Assembly: GCA_038329845.1 (NCBI GenBank)
Contig: JBBQNJ010000011.1
Span: forward strand, 1-64,000
Direction: 5' to 3'
Length of the DNA: 64,000 nt
From: JBBQNJ01 sp038329845
GTDB taxonomy: Bacteria; Planctomycetota; Phycisphaerae; Tepidisphaerales; Tepidisphaeraceae
In this document: in pieces, positions 25,281 to 32,637 of the stretch
Position numbering within the stretch: position 1 is the first letter of the stretch
How the letters are laid out: every line of letters starts with the position of its first letter
The notes under the pieces: generated by a model
What the model was told of the DNA's origin: nothing
The model's database searches: none
Seen by the model: only the letters and a program-made list of their open reading frames with translations
Position numbers and translations under genes: made by a program

Positions 25281-26726
25281 GGCGTCGGCATATCCCTTGT
25301 TGTAGGCGCGGGGAAGCTGCTCCCAGCCGGCGCTCAGGCTCAGCGGCGAATAGATGACGGGCAGCCGCCCGTCGATCTCGATCGCCTCGAGTCGCGGATG
25401 GCGCAGGCCGGGCACGAGCTGCTGGGCCAGCGGGGACAGTTCGACGTTGCGGGCATCCTGCACGTAGGTGTAGATCGGATGGTCCGCGGGGAGCATTTTT
25501 AACGGGTGATCGGGGAAAATTTGCTTGATCTCCCGGCGAAAGGCATTGTCGAACTCGCTCGATCCGACGGCGCAATCTACCACGAGCATTCCGCCGTTAT
25601 CGAGGTACTCGCGCAGGCGTTTGCGAGCCTCGGGGCTGAACTGGAAATTGCGCTGCCCGACCATGTACAACACGGGGAAACTGACGATCTCCTGTTTTTC
25701 CGGATCGACCGCGACGCGCTTGAACTGCACGCGCAGGGTCGTGCCCTGATCGATGGTCTTAAGCAGGTTAGGCAGCCCGTGCGGCGTGGGATCCCAGTCG
25801 CCGTTGTGGACGATCTGCCCCATCACCAGTTGATCGCGGGTCGCGTCGTCGGCTTGGTGATAGATCTTCTGATGGTCGAAGAAACGGGCGTACTGATACT
25901 CGGCCAGGCAGTAGGTGACGATGTTGGCACCGAGCTTCAGGGCGTCCTGCTGATCGTAGAGGACGCCGCCGGGGATGGGATTTTTATCCGCGTCCCAGCC
26001 GCAGGAGAGGTCGATGGGCGAGAAGATGACCGCCGCCCGCGTGCCGATGTTGATCGTCTCGAGATAGGGAGGGACGTTCTTCCACGGCTCGGTGCCGCGG
26101 CGGACGCGCATCTCGGTGATGCGGTGGAAGGCGGAATAGATCGGATGATCGGTGGGGATGGGGGCCAGTTCGCGGTCGGGGAAGATGCGGGCGATTTCGC
26201 GCCGGAACGAGTCGTTGAATTCCGGGCGTCCGCAGTTGCTGTGGACGACCCAGGTGCCGCCGTCGAGCAGGTAGGTGCGCAGACGTTGGATGGTGCCTTC
26301 ATCGAACGCGGGCAAAGCCTTCCAGCCGGTGAAGTAGATCACCGGCAGTTCGGTCGGATCGTAGCTGAACTTGCTGAAATCGGTTCCAACGAAGCGGTAA
26401 CGCTGTCCTAGCTGGTCGTTGGTGAACTGCACCCATTTCTCAATGTCGATGACGGTGGTCTGCCAATCGAGGCCGGCTTTCTTGGCCGCGGCGCCGGAGA
26501 AGGTGATGTTTCCGACCAGCGCGGGGGGCGAAGGTTCGCGCTTTCGCTCAGATCGACGCAGCGGCGTTGCGGGCAGCGGCAGCGGCGGGAATCCCTCGCC
26601 GGCGTTACGCCGCTGCGGAGCGCCCTTGGGGGGAATGTTAGCCTTCGGATTCTTGAAATCCTCGGCCACGGCCACCGACGAGATCGTGATCGCCGCCAGC
26701 AACGCCCATCGAAACCATGATGTCAT
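25230..26726 (-). CDS. Exported protein with two DUF4159 domains
   Basis: A 498-residue protein from ATG 26726, preceded by GGAG and a -10 TATAAT. The signal peptide ends near AVA-ED. Two homologous domains of about 210 residues follow, each with a YFTGW or YMVGQ start, LR.YLDGGT/NGGMLVV, the block FRREI.xIFPD...P.DHPIY, and a final block DALKLGxN. DUF4159 has a flavodoxin/GATase-like fold and is common in secreted planctomycete and myxobacterial proteins of unknown role. The very last block is the source of the adjacent 52-bp array. No enzyme motif is recognised. Confidence 0.85.
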   Translation of the reverse strand: MTSWFRWALLAAITISSVAVAEDFKNPKANIPPKGAPQRRNAGEGFPPLPLPATPLRRSERKREPSPPALVGNITFSGAAAKKAGLDWQTTVIDIEKWVQFTNDQLGQRYRFVGTDFSKFSYDPTELPVIYFTGWKALPAFDEGTIQRLRTYLLDGGTWVVHSNCGRPEFNDSFRREIARIFPDRELAPIPTDHPIYSAFHRITEMRVRRGTEPWKNVPPYLETINIGTRAAVIFSPIDLSCGWDADKNPIPGGVLYDQQDALKLGANIVTYCLAEYQYARFFDHQKIYHQADDATRDQLVMGQIVHNGDWDPTPHGLPNLLKTIDQGTTLRVQFKRVAVDPEKQEIVSFPVLYMVGQRNFQFSPEARKRLREYLDNGGMLVVDCAVGSSEFDNAFRREIKQIFPDHPLKMLPADHPIYTYVQDARNVELSPLAQQLVPGLRHPRLEAIEIDGRLPVIYSPLSLSAGWEQLPRAYNKGYADADALKLGVNVLMYVNSH

Positions 26727-26893
26727 AAGTCGGCTCCTATCCCCATTATACCACGCCGGACCCCACACGGTTGCCCCCCGGCAAACAAAAAAGAATCCAG
26801 GCTATTGCATCTGGATTCGTACGCCTTGTCGGGCTGGAGGCTTCGACCCAGGGCTTCCATAAGGATATTCGCGCGACGCGGCACCTTGGACAT
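26723..26893 (-). CDS. Possible 56-residue leader ORF overlapping the DUF4159 start
   Basis: A frame starting ATG 26893 has a strong ribosome site (GTGGAGG, 5 bp away) and ends in TGA that overlaps the next ATG as ATGA. It starts MSKVPRRANILMEALGRSLQ and matches no family I know. The hairpin with six T at 26787 lies inside it, as does the DUF4159 promoter. It could be a leader peptide coupled to termination, or a coincidence; treat as tentative. Confidence 0.3.
   Translation of the reverse strand: MSKVPRRANILMEALGRSLQPDKAYESRCNSLDSFLFAGGQPCGVRRGIMGIGADL
26787..26818 (-). terminator. Hairpin followed by T6, leftward
   Basis: GAATCCAG / CTGGATTC form an 8-bp perfect stem with a 10-nt loop, followed on the minus strand by TTTTTT. 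It stands about 60 bp upstream of the DUF4159 start and would end any transcript coming from the LacI promoter region on this strand. Confidence 0.7.
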
Positions 26894-26929
26894 GATTGGC
26901 CTCCACGAAAAAAAAATCCGGGAAAAAGG

Positions 26930-26957
26930 TTGACACGCACCGAAGGCGGAGTATACT
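26930..26957 (+). promoter_or_regulatory. Promoter for the LacI-type regulator operon
   Basis: TTGACA, a 16-bp spacer and TATACT, near-consensus sigma-70. The -10 region AGTATACT is self-complementary, so weak leftward initiation is also possible. The GTG start is 43 bp downstream. Confidence 0.75.
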
Positions 26958-27000
26958 GGATCAGTCTCATTTGCGAGTGATCTTATTTTCTGGAGGCCTG

Positions 27001-28050
27001 GTGGCTGGAGCATCGATTGGCTTGATCGCGCGGAAGACGGGCGTGTCCCGGGCGACGGCGGCGCGCATCCTCGGCAGCGATGTCAGCTACGCCCGGCCCA
27101 CATTCGCCAAGCGTGCCGAGCATATCAGGCAACTGGCCGTGCAGTTGGGGTATCGACCCAATACCGCCGCCCGGGCGATCTCCACCGGACGCTTCAACAA
27201 CATCGCCTTGGTGATGGGGACCCACCTCGAGCGCAGCAACTTCACGCGCGAGTTGATGCGCGGGATTCATGATGCCCTGGGCGCGCGGGGGGTGCATCTG
27301 ACGGTCGCTTTCCTGAACGATGACCAGTTGGAGGATGAGAGCTACCTTCCCAAGTTCCTCTGCGAGCGGATGGTGGACGGGATCCTGCTGAACTACACGC
27401 ACCAGATCCCCGAGCACATGGAGGCGGCGATCGAGCGCGCCCGGCTGCCGAGAATCTGGGTCAACGTCAAACGCGACGATGCCTGCGTCTATCCGGACGA
27501 CTTCGATGCCGCCCGGCAGGCGGTGCAGTACCTGCAGCAACGTGGCCACCAGCGCATCGCCTTCGCCGATTTCCTTCATGGACCGGAGAACGATTTCTCG
27601 CCGCATTACAGCGTACTGGACCGGCTGGCTGGCTATACTGCGGCAATGCAGGCCGCATCGCTGCATCCAAGTCGCATCGAAACGCTGCGGCTGCTTCCTG
27701 GGCCCGCCGCGGTGGCAGCGGCCGCTCAGTCCTTGCACGCGACGGACCGTCCGACGGGAATCGTCTGTCAAAGCCCGCGCGATGCGAGCGTATTCGAGGT
27801 CGCGGCCGCCCGGCTGGGGTGGACCATCCCGGCCGACCTGTCGCTCATCACATTCGGCGGCGAACGACAGTCCGGCAGCGTCAGCGATCCGACGCTGCTG
27901 GTCGAGCCGCGCGAAGCCATGGGCCACGCGGCTGCCGAAGCATTGCTGGAATTGATCGAGAATCCGGGCCGTCGTTCCCCGGCCCGACGTGTCGAGTACA
28001 CCCTTCACAGCGGCGACACGGTCGCCGCGAGAAATTTACCCCCTTTGTAG
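27001..28050 (+). CDS. LacI-family transcriptional regulator
   Basis: A 349-residue protein from GTG 27001, with TGGAGG directly upstream. The helix-turn-helix IGLIARKTGVSRATAARILG and hinge LGYRPNTAARAISTG are clear, though VSRATAAR replaces the common VS.xTVSR. The sensor domain (NIALVMGTHLERSNFTREL, ADFLHGPEND, LITFGGER) follows the LacI plan. It probably responds to a sugar released by the enzymes of the same cluster. The next gene, a PEP-CTERM protein, starts only 12 bp after its stop, so regulator and surface protein are co-transcribed. Confidence 0.92.
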   Translation: MAGASIGLIARKTGVSRATAARILGSDVSYARPTFAKRAEHIRQLAVQLGYRPNTAARAISTGRFNNIALVMGTHLERSNFTRELMRGIHDALGARGVHLTVAFLNDDQLEDESYLPKFLCERMVDGILLNYTHQIPEHMEAAIERARLPRIWVNVKRDDACVYPDDFDAARQAVQYLQQRGHQRIAFADFLHGPENDFSPHYSVLDRLAGYTAAMQAASLHPSRIETLRLLPGPAAVAAAAQSLHATDRPTGIVCQSPRDASVFEVAAARLGWTIPADLSLITFGGERQSGSVSDPTLLVEPREAMGHAAAEALLELIENPGRRSPARRVEYTLHSGDTVAARNLPPL

Positions 28051-28062
28051 GAGGCTTGGACC

Positions 28063-28611
28063 ATGAAGAAGTTTATCAGCGCCATTACCCTGATTGCCGG
28101 CATCGGCTGGCTTCCGATGACCACACACGCTGCGATCATTACGAATACAACCGTGACCGGCACCGAGACGCTGGCCGGGAATTTCGCCCCGCTCGCCACG
28201 GCGACCGGCACGAATATCTATTCGGGGGTCGCCTCGAACGTCAACGACACGAACTTCGACACCTATATCGGTCACTACAATAGTTTTCCCTACACCGTGA
28301 CGCTGACTTGGAGCGAGGCCAAGACTATCGACACGGTGTGGTTCACCATGGGCCGCGTGGCAGCCTGGGATCTGCTCGGCCCGGGCGACAGTCTCATCGG
28401 CAGCGGTACTTTCAACTCCACCTCCCAGAAGACCCAGAAGCTCACAATAGATCCAATCTCGGTCACGAGCCTCAAATTGCGCGTCAACGGTCGTTACAGT
28501 TCGTCCGGAGGACAGATAGCAGCAACGTATGAGATCCAGACCGTCCCCGAGCCGGCCTCGCTGGCCCTGCTGAGCTTCGGCGGGCTGATGCTGCTGCGCC
28601 GGCGCCGCTAA
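28063..28611 (+). CDS. PEP-CTERM protein, discoidin-like
   Basis: A 182-residue exported protein with AGGAGG 9 bp before ATG. The signal peptide ends near THA-AI. The body (about residues 35-150) has the pattern of an F5/8-type or galactose-binding jelly roll: NVNDTNFDTYIGHY, VTLTWSEAKTIDTVWFTMG, and TSLKLRVNGRYSS. It ends VPEPASLALLSFGGLMLL plus RRRR, the exosortase sorting tail. It likely binds carbohydrate at the surface. Co-transcribed with the LacI regulator. Confidence 0.88.
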   Translation: MKKFISAITLIAGIGWLPMTTHAAIITNTTVTGTETLAGNFAPLATATGTNIYSGVASNVNDTNFDTYIGHYNSFPYTVTLTWSEAKTIDTVWFTMGRVAAWDLLGPGDSLIGSGTFNSTSQKTQKLTIDPISVTSLKLRVNGRYSSSGGQIAATYEIQTVPEPASLALLSFGGLMLLRRRR

Positions 28612-28619
28612 GCCACTGG

Positions 28620-28692
28620 AGCGCAGAACTGACGCCTATTGCGGCCCAACCGTTGCGCTCGTTCGGGAAAACCTGCTGAACGAGCCGTCATG
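28620..28692. repeat. About 70-bp direct duplication, copy 1
   Basis: This segment is about 85-90% identical to 29877-29946, which in the second copy encodes the C-terminus of one gene and the ATGA start of the next. Here it follows a PEP-CTERM stop. A short frame (MINEMPLNSL...) of 26 codons continues behind it and looks like a remnant. The second copy contains the palindrome GCGCAAC-C-GTTGCGC; here one arm has a mismatch. Confidence 0.85.
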
Positions 28693-28821
28693 ATCAACGA
28701 GATGCCGCTCAACAGCCTGGCGGCGTGGTGCATGATCGAGCCGGTGGTGGTGATGCGGGCGGGGTACTGAAATGTTTTGTACGACCGGCGGACGACGGAG
28801 CGTTTGAGGGAGTAAAGCGAA

Positions 28822-29946
28822 ATGCCGCAACCTGGGACGCGAGATACATGGACGGTCGCCTTCAACCACGACTGCACCGGCCTGCTTCTGGAGGTCGCCA
28901 ACGCGGGGATGACCGAAGAGGCGGTGGAGCAGGTGTTCATCGATCCGCTCGTGGGGGGCGTGCAGGTCGTTGACCTGTGCGTCGGGTCTGCGGCCGTCTG
29001 CAAATTCCGCACCCGGCACGGCCGCTCATTCACGCGCGACTTGATGAATCGCAGCATCGCCACCTGGCCTCAGATCATCGATCCGGGAATGGACGCCGGA
29101 CGTCTCCCCATTTGTGGCGACGTGGTGGAGCACTTCCTTGCCCGGTCGAACGATCTGATCGACGTCCTGCTTCAAGCCGCTCGCCGCCGGGGGTTGCGAG
29201 CCTTCGGAGGGGTTCGTCTGAACCACTCGTGCGCGCCGGTCTGGATGGAAGGCGTGCCGGGGCGCGCGATCGCCCAGGGCATGCGTCGCGATTTCCGCGA
29301 TGAGGCGTATCAGCGCTTTGTTCTGGAACTGATTGAGGATGTGCTCGAACGGGATGTGGCGGGGCTGTCGCTCGACTTCGAGCGCAAGGCACCGTTCTTC
29401 GCCGACGATGCCCCGCAAGCGGAGCGGTTCGAGGCGTGTCATCGGTTTTTGGCACGCGTCCGGGCGTTGACGGACAAGCCGCTGCTGGTTCGCGTGGCGC
29501 ACGACCCGACACATGGCGAGCCGCAGGGGCAGCAGCCCGAGCGATGGATGGTTGACGGGCTGGTGGACATCGTCGTGCCGGCGACACACAACCACCTGCC
29601 CGACACGCTGGACTGGCGATTCGATCGCTTTCTTGAAGCGCGGTCGCGTTCGCCTCGACCGGTGCAGGTCTGGCCGCAAATCTGGCCCACCGATGCGCCC
29701 TGGATTCGCCGCCATGATCGGCGGCATCCGCCGGAGCGGGTATGCCAACGCGTCGAGCAGATCCGCGGCATGGGCGCGGACGGCGTTTATTTCTTTAACT
29801 TTCACGGTGACGGCAGCGCGGGCGTCAGAACGCTCAATCACGCCCTGATTGACGTCGATCTTCGTAACACCGCGCGCAGAACCGACGCCTATTGCGGCGC
29901 AACCGTTGCGCCCGTTCGGGAAAACATGCTTCAGGAGCCGTCATGA
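28822..29946 (+). CDS. Unknown (beta/alpha)-barrel-like protein, possible glycosidase
   Basis: A 374-residue protein with GGGAG before ATG 28822. No signal peptide is seen. Features resemble barrel glycosidases: [14 protein letters not shown] at the start, [26 protein letters not shown] (Asp and Glu at a strand end), [24 protein letters not shown], and [17 protein letters not shown] as a last strand. I cannot assign a family. The final 23 residues ([14 protein letters not shown]...) are encoded by the duplicated segment also found at 28620. Its stop overlaps the next start as ATGA, so it is translationally coupled to a pseudopilin. Confidence 0.6.
   Translation: MPQPGTRDTWTVAFNHDCTGLLLEVANAGMTEEAVEQVFIDPLVGGVQVVDLCVGSAAVCKFRTRHGRSFTRDLMNRSIATWPQIIDPGMDAGRLPICGDVVEHFLARSNDLIDVLLQAARRRGLRAFGGVRLNHSCAPVWMEGVPGRAIAQGMRRDFRDEAYQRFVLELIEDVLERDVAGLSLDFERKAPFFADDAPQAERFEACHRFLARVRALTDKPLLVRVAHDPTHGEPQGQQPERWMVDGLVDIVVPATHNHLPDTLDWRFDRFLEARSRSPRPVQVWPQIWPTDAPWIRRHDRRHPPERVCQRVEQIRGMGADGVYFFNFHGDGSAGVRTLNHALIDVDLRNTARRTDAYCGATVAPVRENMLQEPS
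29877..29946. repeat. About 70-bp direct duplication, copy 2
   Basis: It contains GCGCAACCGTTGCGC, a 7+1+7 palindrome, and the overlapping stop/start of two genes. See copy 1 at 28620; the copies are 1257 bp apart. Confidence 0.85.
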
Positions 29947-30707
29947 CCCGACTACGAAATCGCCGCGCGTTCACCCTCGTAGAACTGCTGGTGGTCATAG
30001 GGATTATTGCCCTTTTGATCGCCATGCTCCTGCCCGCCCTGAACAAGGCCCGGGCGGCAGCGCAATCGGTGGCGTGCGCCAGCAACATGCGGCAGATCGG
30101 TTTATTGACGGCGATGTACGAAGGCGAGAGCGGCGGGTATGTGCCGTACGGATGGCATCGCACCATCGGCTGGAACTTCAATCCCGGTCCGTTGAACAAG
30201 CAGTTGGACTGGATGAGTTGTCTCTACTACGGGGGCCAGATCTCTGACATCGACCAGGTGTCGCGCAACGACGTGGCGGACGCGAAGCTGTTCTGCCCAT
30301 CCGCCCCGAGTGGATACTGGACCTACGCGATGCCCAGCATCAACATGCCGAACAGCGGCAAGGTGCCCATGGGATCGAGTCATCATCCCTGGGCGACGGG
30401 GCTGGGCAAGGATTACCTGTTTGTCAAGATCGCCAAGGTTCCGATGCCGGCCGAGACGGTGGCGCTGATGGAACAGTTGGACAAGATCGGGGACTGGTAT
30501 CTGCGCGGGGTGTTCTATGTGGGACCTTCGGGCGAAGGGGTGACGGAGGGCAAGTTGGGCAGGCACAATAAAGCGTCGAATGTGCTCTATGCCGACGGGC
30601 ACGTCGAGCGCCAGCCCCTGGCCTACTGGTATTCAACGATGTCGATGTCGAGTGCGTCACTCTGGTGTACGATCGTGCCGAAGGTGGTGGATCGATCCAC
30701 CTACTGA
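29943..30707 (+). CDS. Type II/IV pseudopilin with H-X9-DG motif
   Basis: A 254-residue protein starting at ATG 29943, overlapping the upstream stop by ATGA. The leader is [25 protein letters not shown], with Ala at -1. [18 protein letters not shown] follows the helix. [15 protein letters not shown] is an exact H-X9-DG motif. It is made in fixed proportion with the upstream barrel protein, as coupling implies. The MCS-like start region is short and basic, as in its relatives. Confidence 0.9.
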   Translation: MTRLRNRRAFTLVELLVVIGIIALLIAMLLPALNKARAAAQSVACASNMRQIGLLTAMYEGESGGYVPYGWHRTIGWNFNPGPLNKQLDWMSCLYYGGQISDIDQVSRNDVADAKLFCPSAPSGYWTYAMPSINMPNSGKVPMGSSHHPWATGLGKDYLFVKIAKVPMPAETVALMEQLDKIGDWYLRGVFYVGPSGEGVTEGKLGRHNKASNVLYADGHVERQPLAYWYSTMSMSSASLWCTIVPKVVDRSTY

Positions 30708-30755
30708 ATGGTCCCATAGGCCCGGAGAACTGTTCACCTTTTTCCGGAGAACGCT

Positions 30756-30865
30756 ATGAACGCAGCACCGATGACCCACATGACGACCGCATCGCCAAGA
30801 CCATTCCCGAGCCGGTGGCGACAGCGCTGCTCGGCTTGGCGAAGCGACTGGCATTGCGGCGCTGA
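30756..30865 (+). pseudogene. PEP-CTERM gene ghost: start and sorting tail only
   Basis: GGAG with a 6-bp gap to ATG 30756 looks like an intact gene start. About 45 bp later a different frame reads KTIPEPVATALLGLAKRLAL and two Arg, then stop at 30865: a PEP-CTERM tail with no protein in front of it. The tail resembles that of the next gene ([15 protein letters not shown]). The simplest explanation is a deletion that removed the body of a PEP-CTERM gene and joined its two ends out of frame. Confidence 0.65.
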
Positions 30866-30923
30866 TGATGCGAAACGGGAAACGCACGAACAATCGAATT
30901 CACCCCTACTGGAGGACCGACCC

Positions 30924-31559
30924 ATGAGAAACTCAATTCTGATCGTGGCCGCGGCCTTGGCCATTTCCGCCGGCGTCGCGCAGGCGAGCATCATCCACTA
31001 CACTGGCGCTCAGGGCGACAACCTGGCGCTATACAACGTGGCGCCCACGGCCAGCGCCACTGCCGGCACCAACCAGTCGGGGTGGGGTAGTTCAGGCTAC
31101 AAAGGTGCCATTGACGGCGACACCGGCACGTTCTGGCACGGCTGGAACACAGGCAACCCGCCGGGTACTAAGGCTTGGTGGGAGATGACTTGGAGCGGCG
31201 GCGCGCAGACATTCAACCGCATCGCTCTGACCTCAGACACCGATTTGGCCAGCGGTGAACACGGCTCGGCGGGCACCATCGGCAACTTCAGCCTCTACGT
31301 TGATGGCAACAACAGCACGCCGCTGGCCTTCGCCAACGACGCGACCATTGCCTCGGGCAACGGCACGTTCGACCTGAAGAACAGCATCACCGCGAGTACC
31401 ATCCGCATCCAGTGGTTCACGGTTCGCACGGGCGGGCACCATGCGATCATCAACGAGTTCGAGGTCTACAACGTCATTCCCGAGCCGGCGACGACGGCGG
31501 TTTTGGGACTTGGCGGTCTAGCGATGCTGTTGACCCGCCGGCGCAACCGGCGCGCCTAG
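30924..31559 (+). CDS. PEP-CTERM protein, F5/8-type discoidin-like
   Basis: A 211-residue exported protein from ATG 30924, behind GGAGG. The signal peptide ends near AQA-SI. The middle has the F5/8 type C (discoidin) pattern: [54 protein letters not shown] and EFEVYNV. The tail is [18 protein letters not shown], then TRRRNRR. Discoidin domains usually bind sugars, which fits a surface lectin working with the neighbouring lyase-fold enzyme. Confidence 0.88.
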   Translation: MRNSILIVAAALAISAGVAQASIIHYTGAQGDNLALYNVAPTASATAGTNQSGWGSSGYKGAIDGDTGTFWHGWNTGNPPGTKAWWEMTWSGGAQTFNRIALTSDTDLASGEHGSAGTIGNFSLYVDGNNSTPLAFANDATIASGNGTFDLKNSITASTIRIQWFTVRTGGHHAIINEFEVYNVIPEPATTAVLGLGGLAMLLTRRRNRRA

Positions 31560-31615
31560 GGCCTGTGATCGCGGCGATTCGGCTGCGCGGCGTGAACATC
31601 CGGAAGGATACGAAC

Positions 31616-32536
31616 ATGAGCGGCGTACTATTTCCCATGCGTGCCGGCGCTGTGACTTGCGCCAACACGCGGACCATGGCAATCGGGCATCGCCGGCTTG
31701 CGTCCGGGGCGTTTACGCTGGTGGAAATGCTCGTTGTCATTGCTATAATAGCAATACTTATATCGCTGCTGCTGCCCGCCATTTCATCGGTGCGAAAAGC
31801 GGCGATGCTCATCGTCTGCTCGTCCAACCAGCGCCAAATTGGGCTGGCGATGTTCAACTATGCCGCAAATGAGCGCGGCTATCTGCCGCCGGCGGCCGAC
31901 TACGAATCATGGTTCACCGGGGGAAGCTGGACCAAGACCTGGGTCCACCGGCTGGTCGAAGGCGGATACCTTCCCACTCGCGGAGACAAGAACTCGTACT
32001 GGAGCGCCACCTGGGTCGAGGTGCTGGAGTGTCCGCTGGCCAACGGGCTGCACATGCGCTATTCCTCGGCGTCCAACAGCCCACCGTATGACTCAGGCAG
32101 CTTCGATGCCAGCAAGGTTGGCGGGGGTGCCATTTCCGGCCACTACAACGTGCAGTACTACATCTTCGGCACCGCGAACCTGCATCCGACCCGTCGCCAC
32201 GAGCAGCGCGCCACGCAGATTTCCGCGCTGCGCGAATCGCAGCGCGTGGTCCTGCTGACCGATGCGCGACAGTTCTGGGCCAACTACGCTCCGGCCGCCT
32301 ATCCGCCTGTCGGGCACACGCCCGGCGGATGGAACGCCAATCACTCGCTCGACATCTATCATCCGAATCTGGGGATCAACGTCCTGCACGGCGACGGGCA
32401 TGTGCAGCAGTATCTTTACAAGACGCAGTTCGTCCGCACTTGGCCCGGCGCCTACGTTTACGATGCCGGGTTCGACGAGGAGTTTAAGAAACTGATCTGG
32501 TCGCGAGAGGAACTGGGTCTGCAACCCACGTGGTAG
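31616..32536 (+). CDS. Type II/IV pseudopilin, H-X10-DG variant
   Basis: A 306-residue protein; ATG 31616 lies 56 bp after the PEP-CTERM stop. The leader is about 36 residues and ends in [39 protein letters not shown] follows. The C-terminal motif reads [14 protein letters not shown], with ten rather than nine residues between His and Asp-Gly. The last codons (LGLQPTW, stop) are duplicated 72 bp downstream. It precedes the lyase-fold gene. Confidence 0.88.
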   Translation: MSGVLFPMRAGAVTCANTRTMAIGHRRLASGAFTLVEMLVVIAIIAILISLLLPAISSVRKAAMLIVCSSNQRQIGLAMFNYAANERGYLPPAADYESWFTGGSWTKTWVHRLVEGGYLPTRGDKNSYWSATWVEVLECPLANGLHMRYSSASNSPPYDSGSFDASKVGGGAISGHYNVQYYIFGTANLHPTRRHEQRATQISALRESQRVVLLTDARQFWANYAPAAYPPVGHTPGGWNANHSLDIYHPNLGINVLHGDGHVQQYLYKTQFVRTWPGAYVYDAGFDEEFKKLIWSREELGLQPTW

Positions 32537-32630
32537 CCGCCATCGCCCCGACACGCGGCGAAGGTCCGCGATCCCCAGGTCGCGCTCGGCCTGCAACCCA
32601 CGTGGTAACCGCCATCGCCCCGACTCGGCA
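32513..32630 (+). repeat. 72-bp-spaced duplication of a gene 3' end
   Basis: CTGCAACCCACGTGGTA, then GCC or ACC, then GCCATCGCCCCGAC appears at 32519 and again at 32591. The first copy contains the TAG stop of the pseudopilin gene; in the second copy the stop has become TAA. Confidence 0.9.
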
Positions 32631-32637
32631 TGACATC

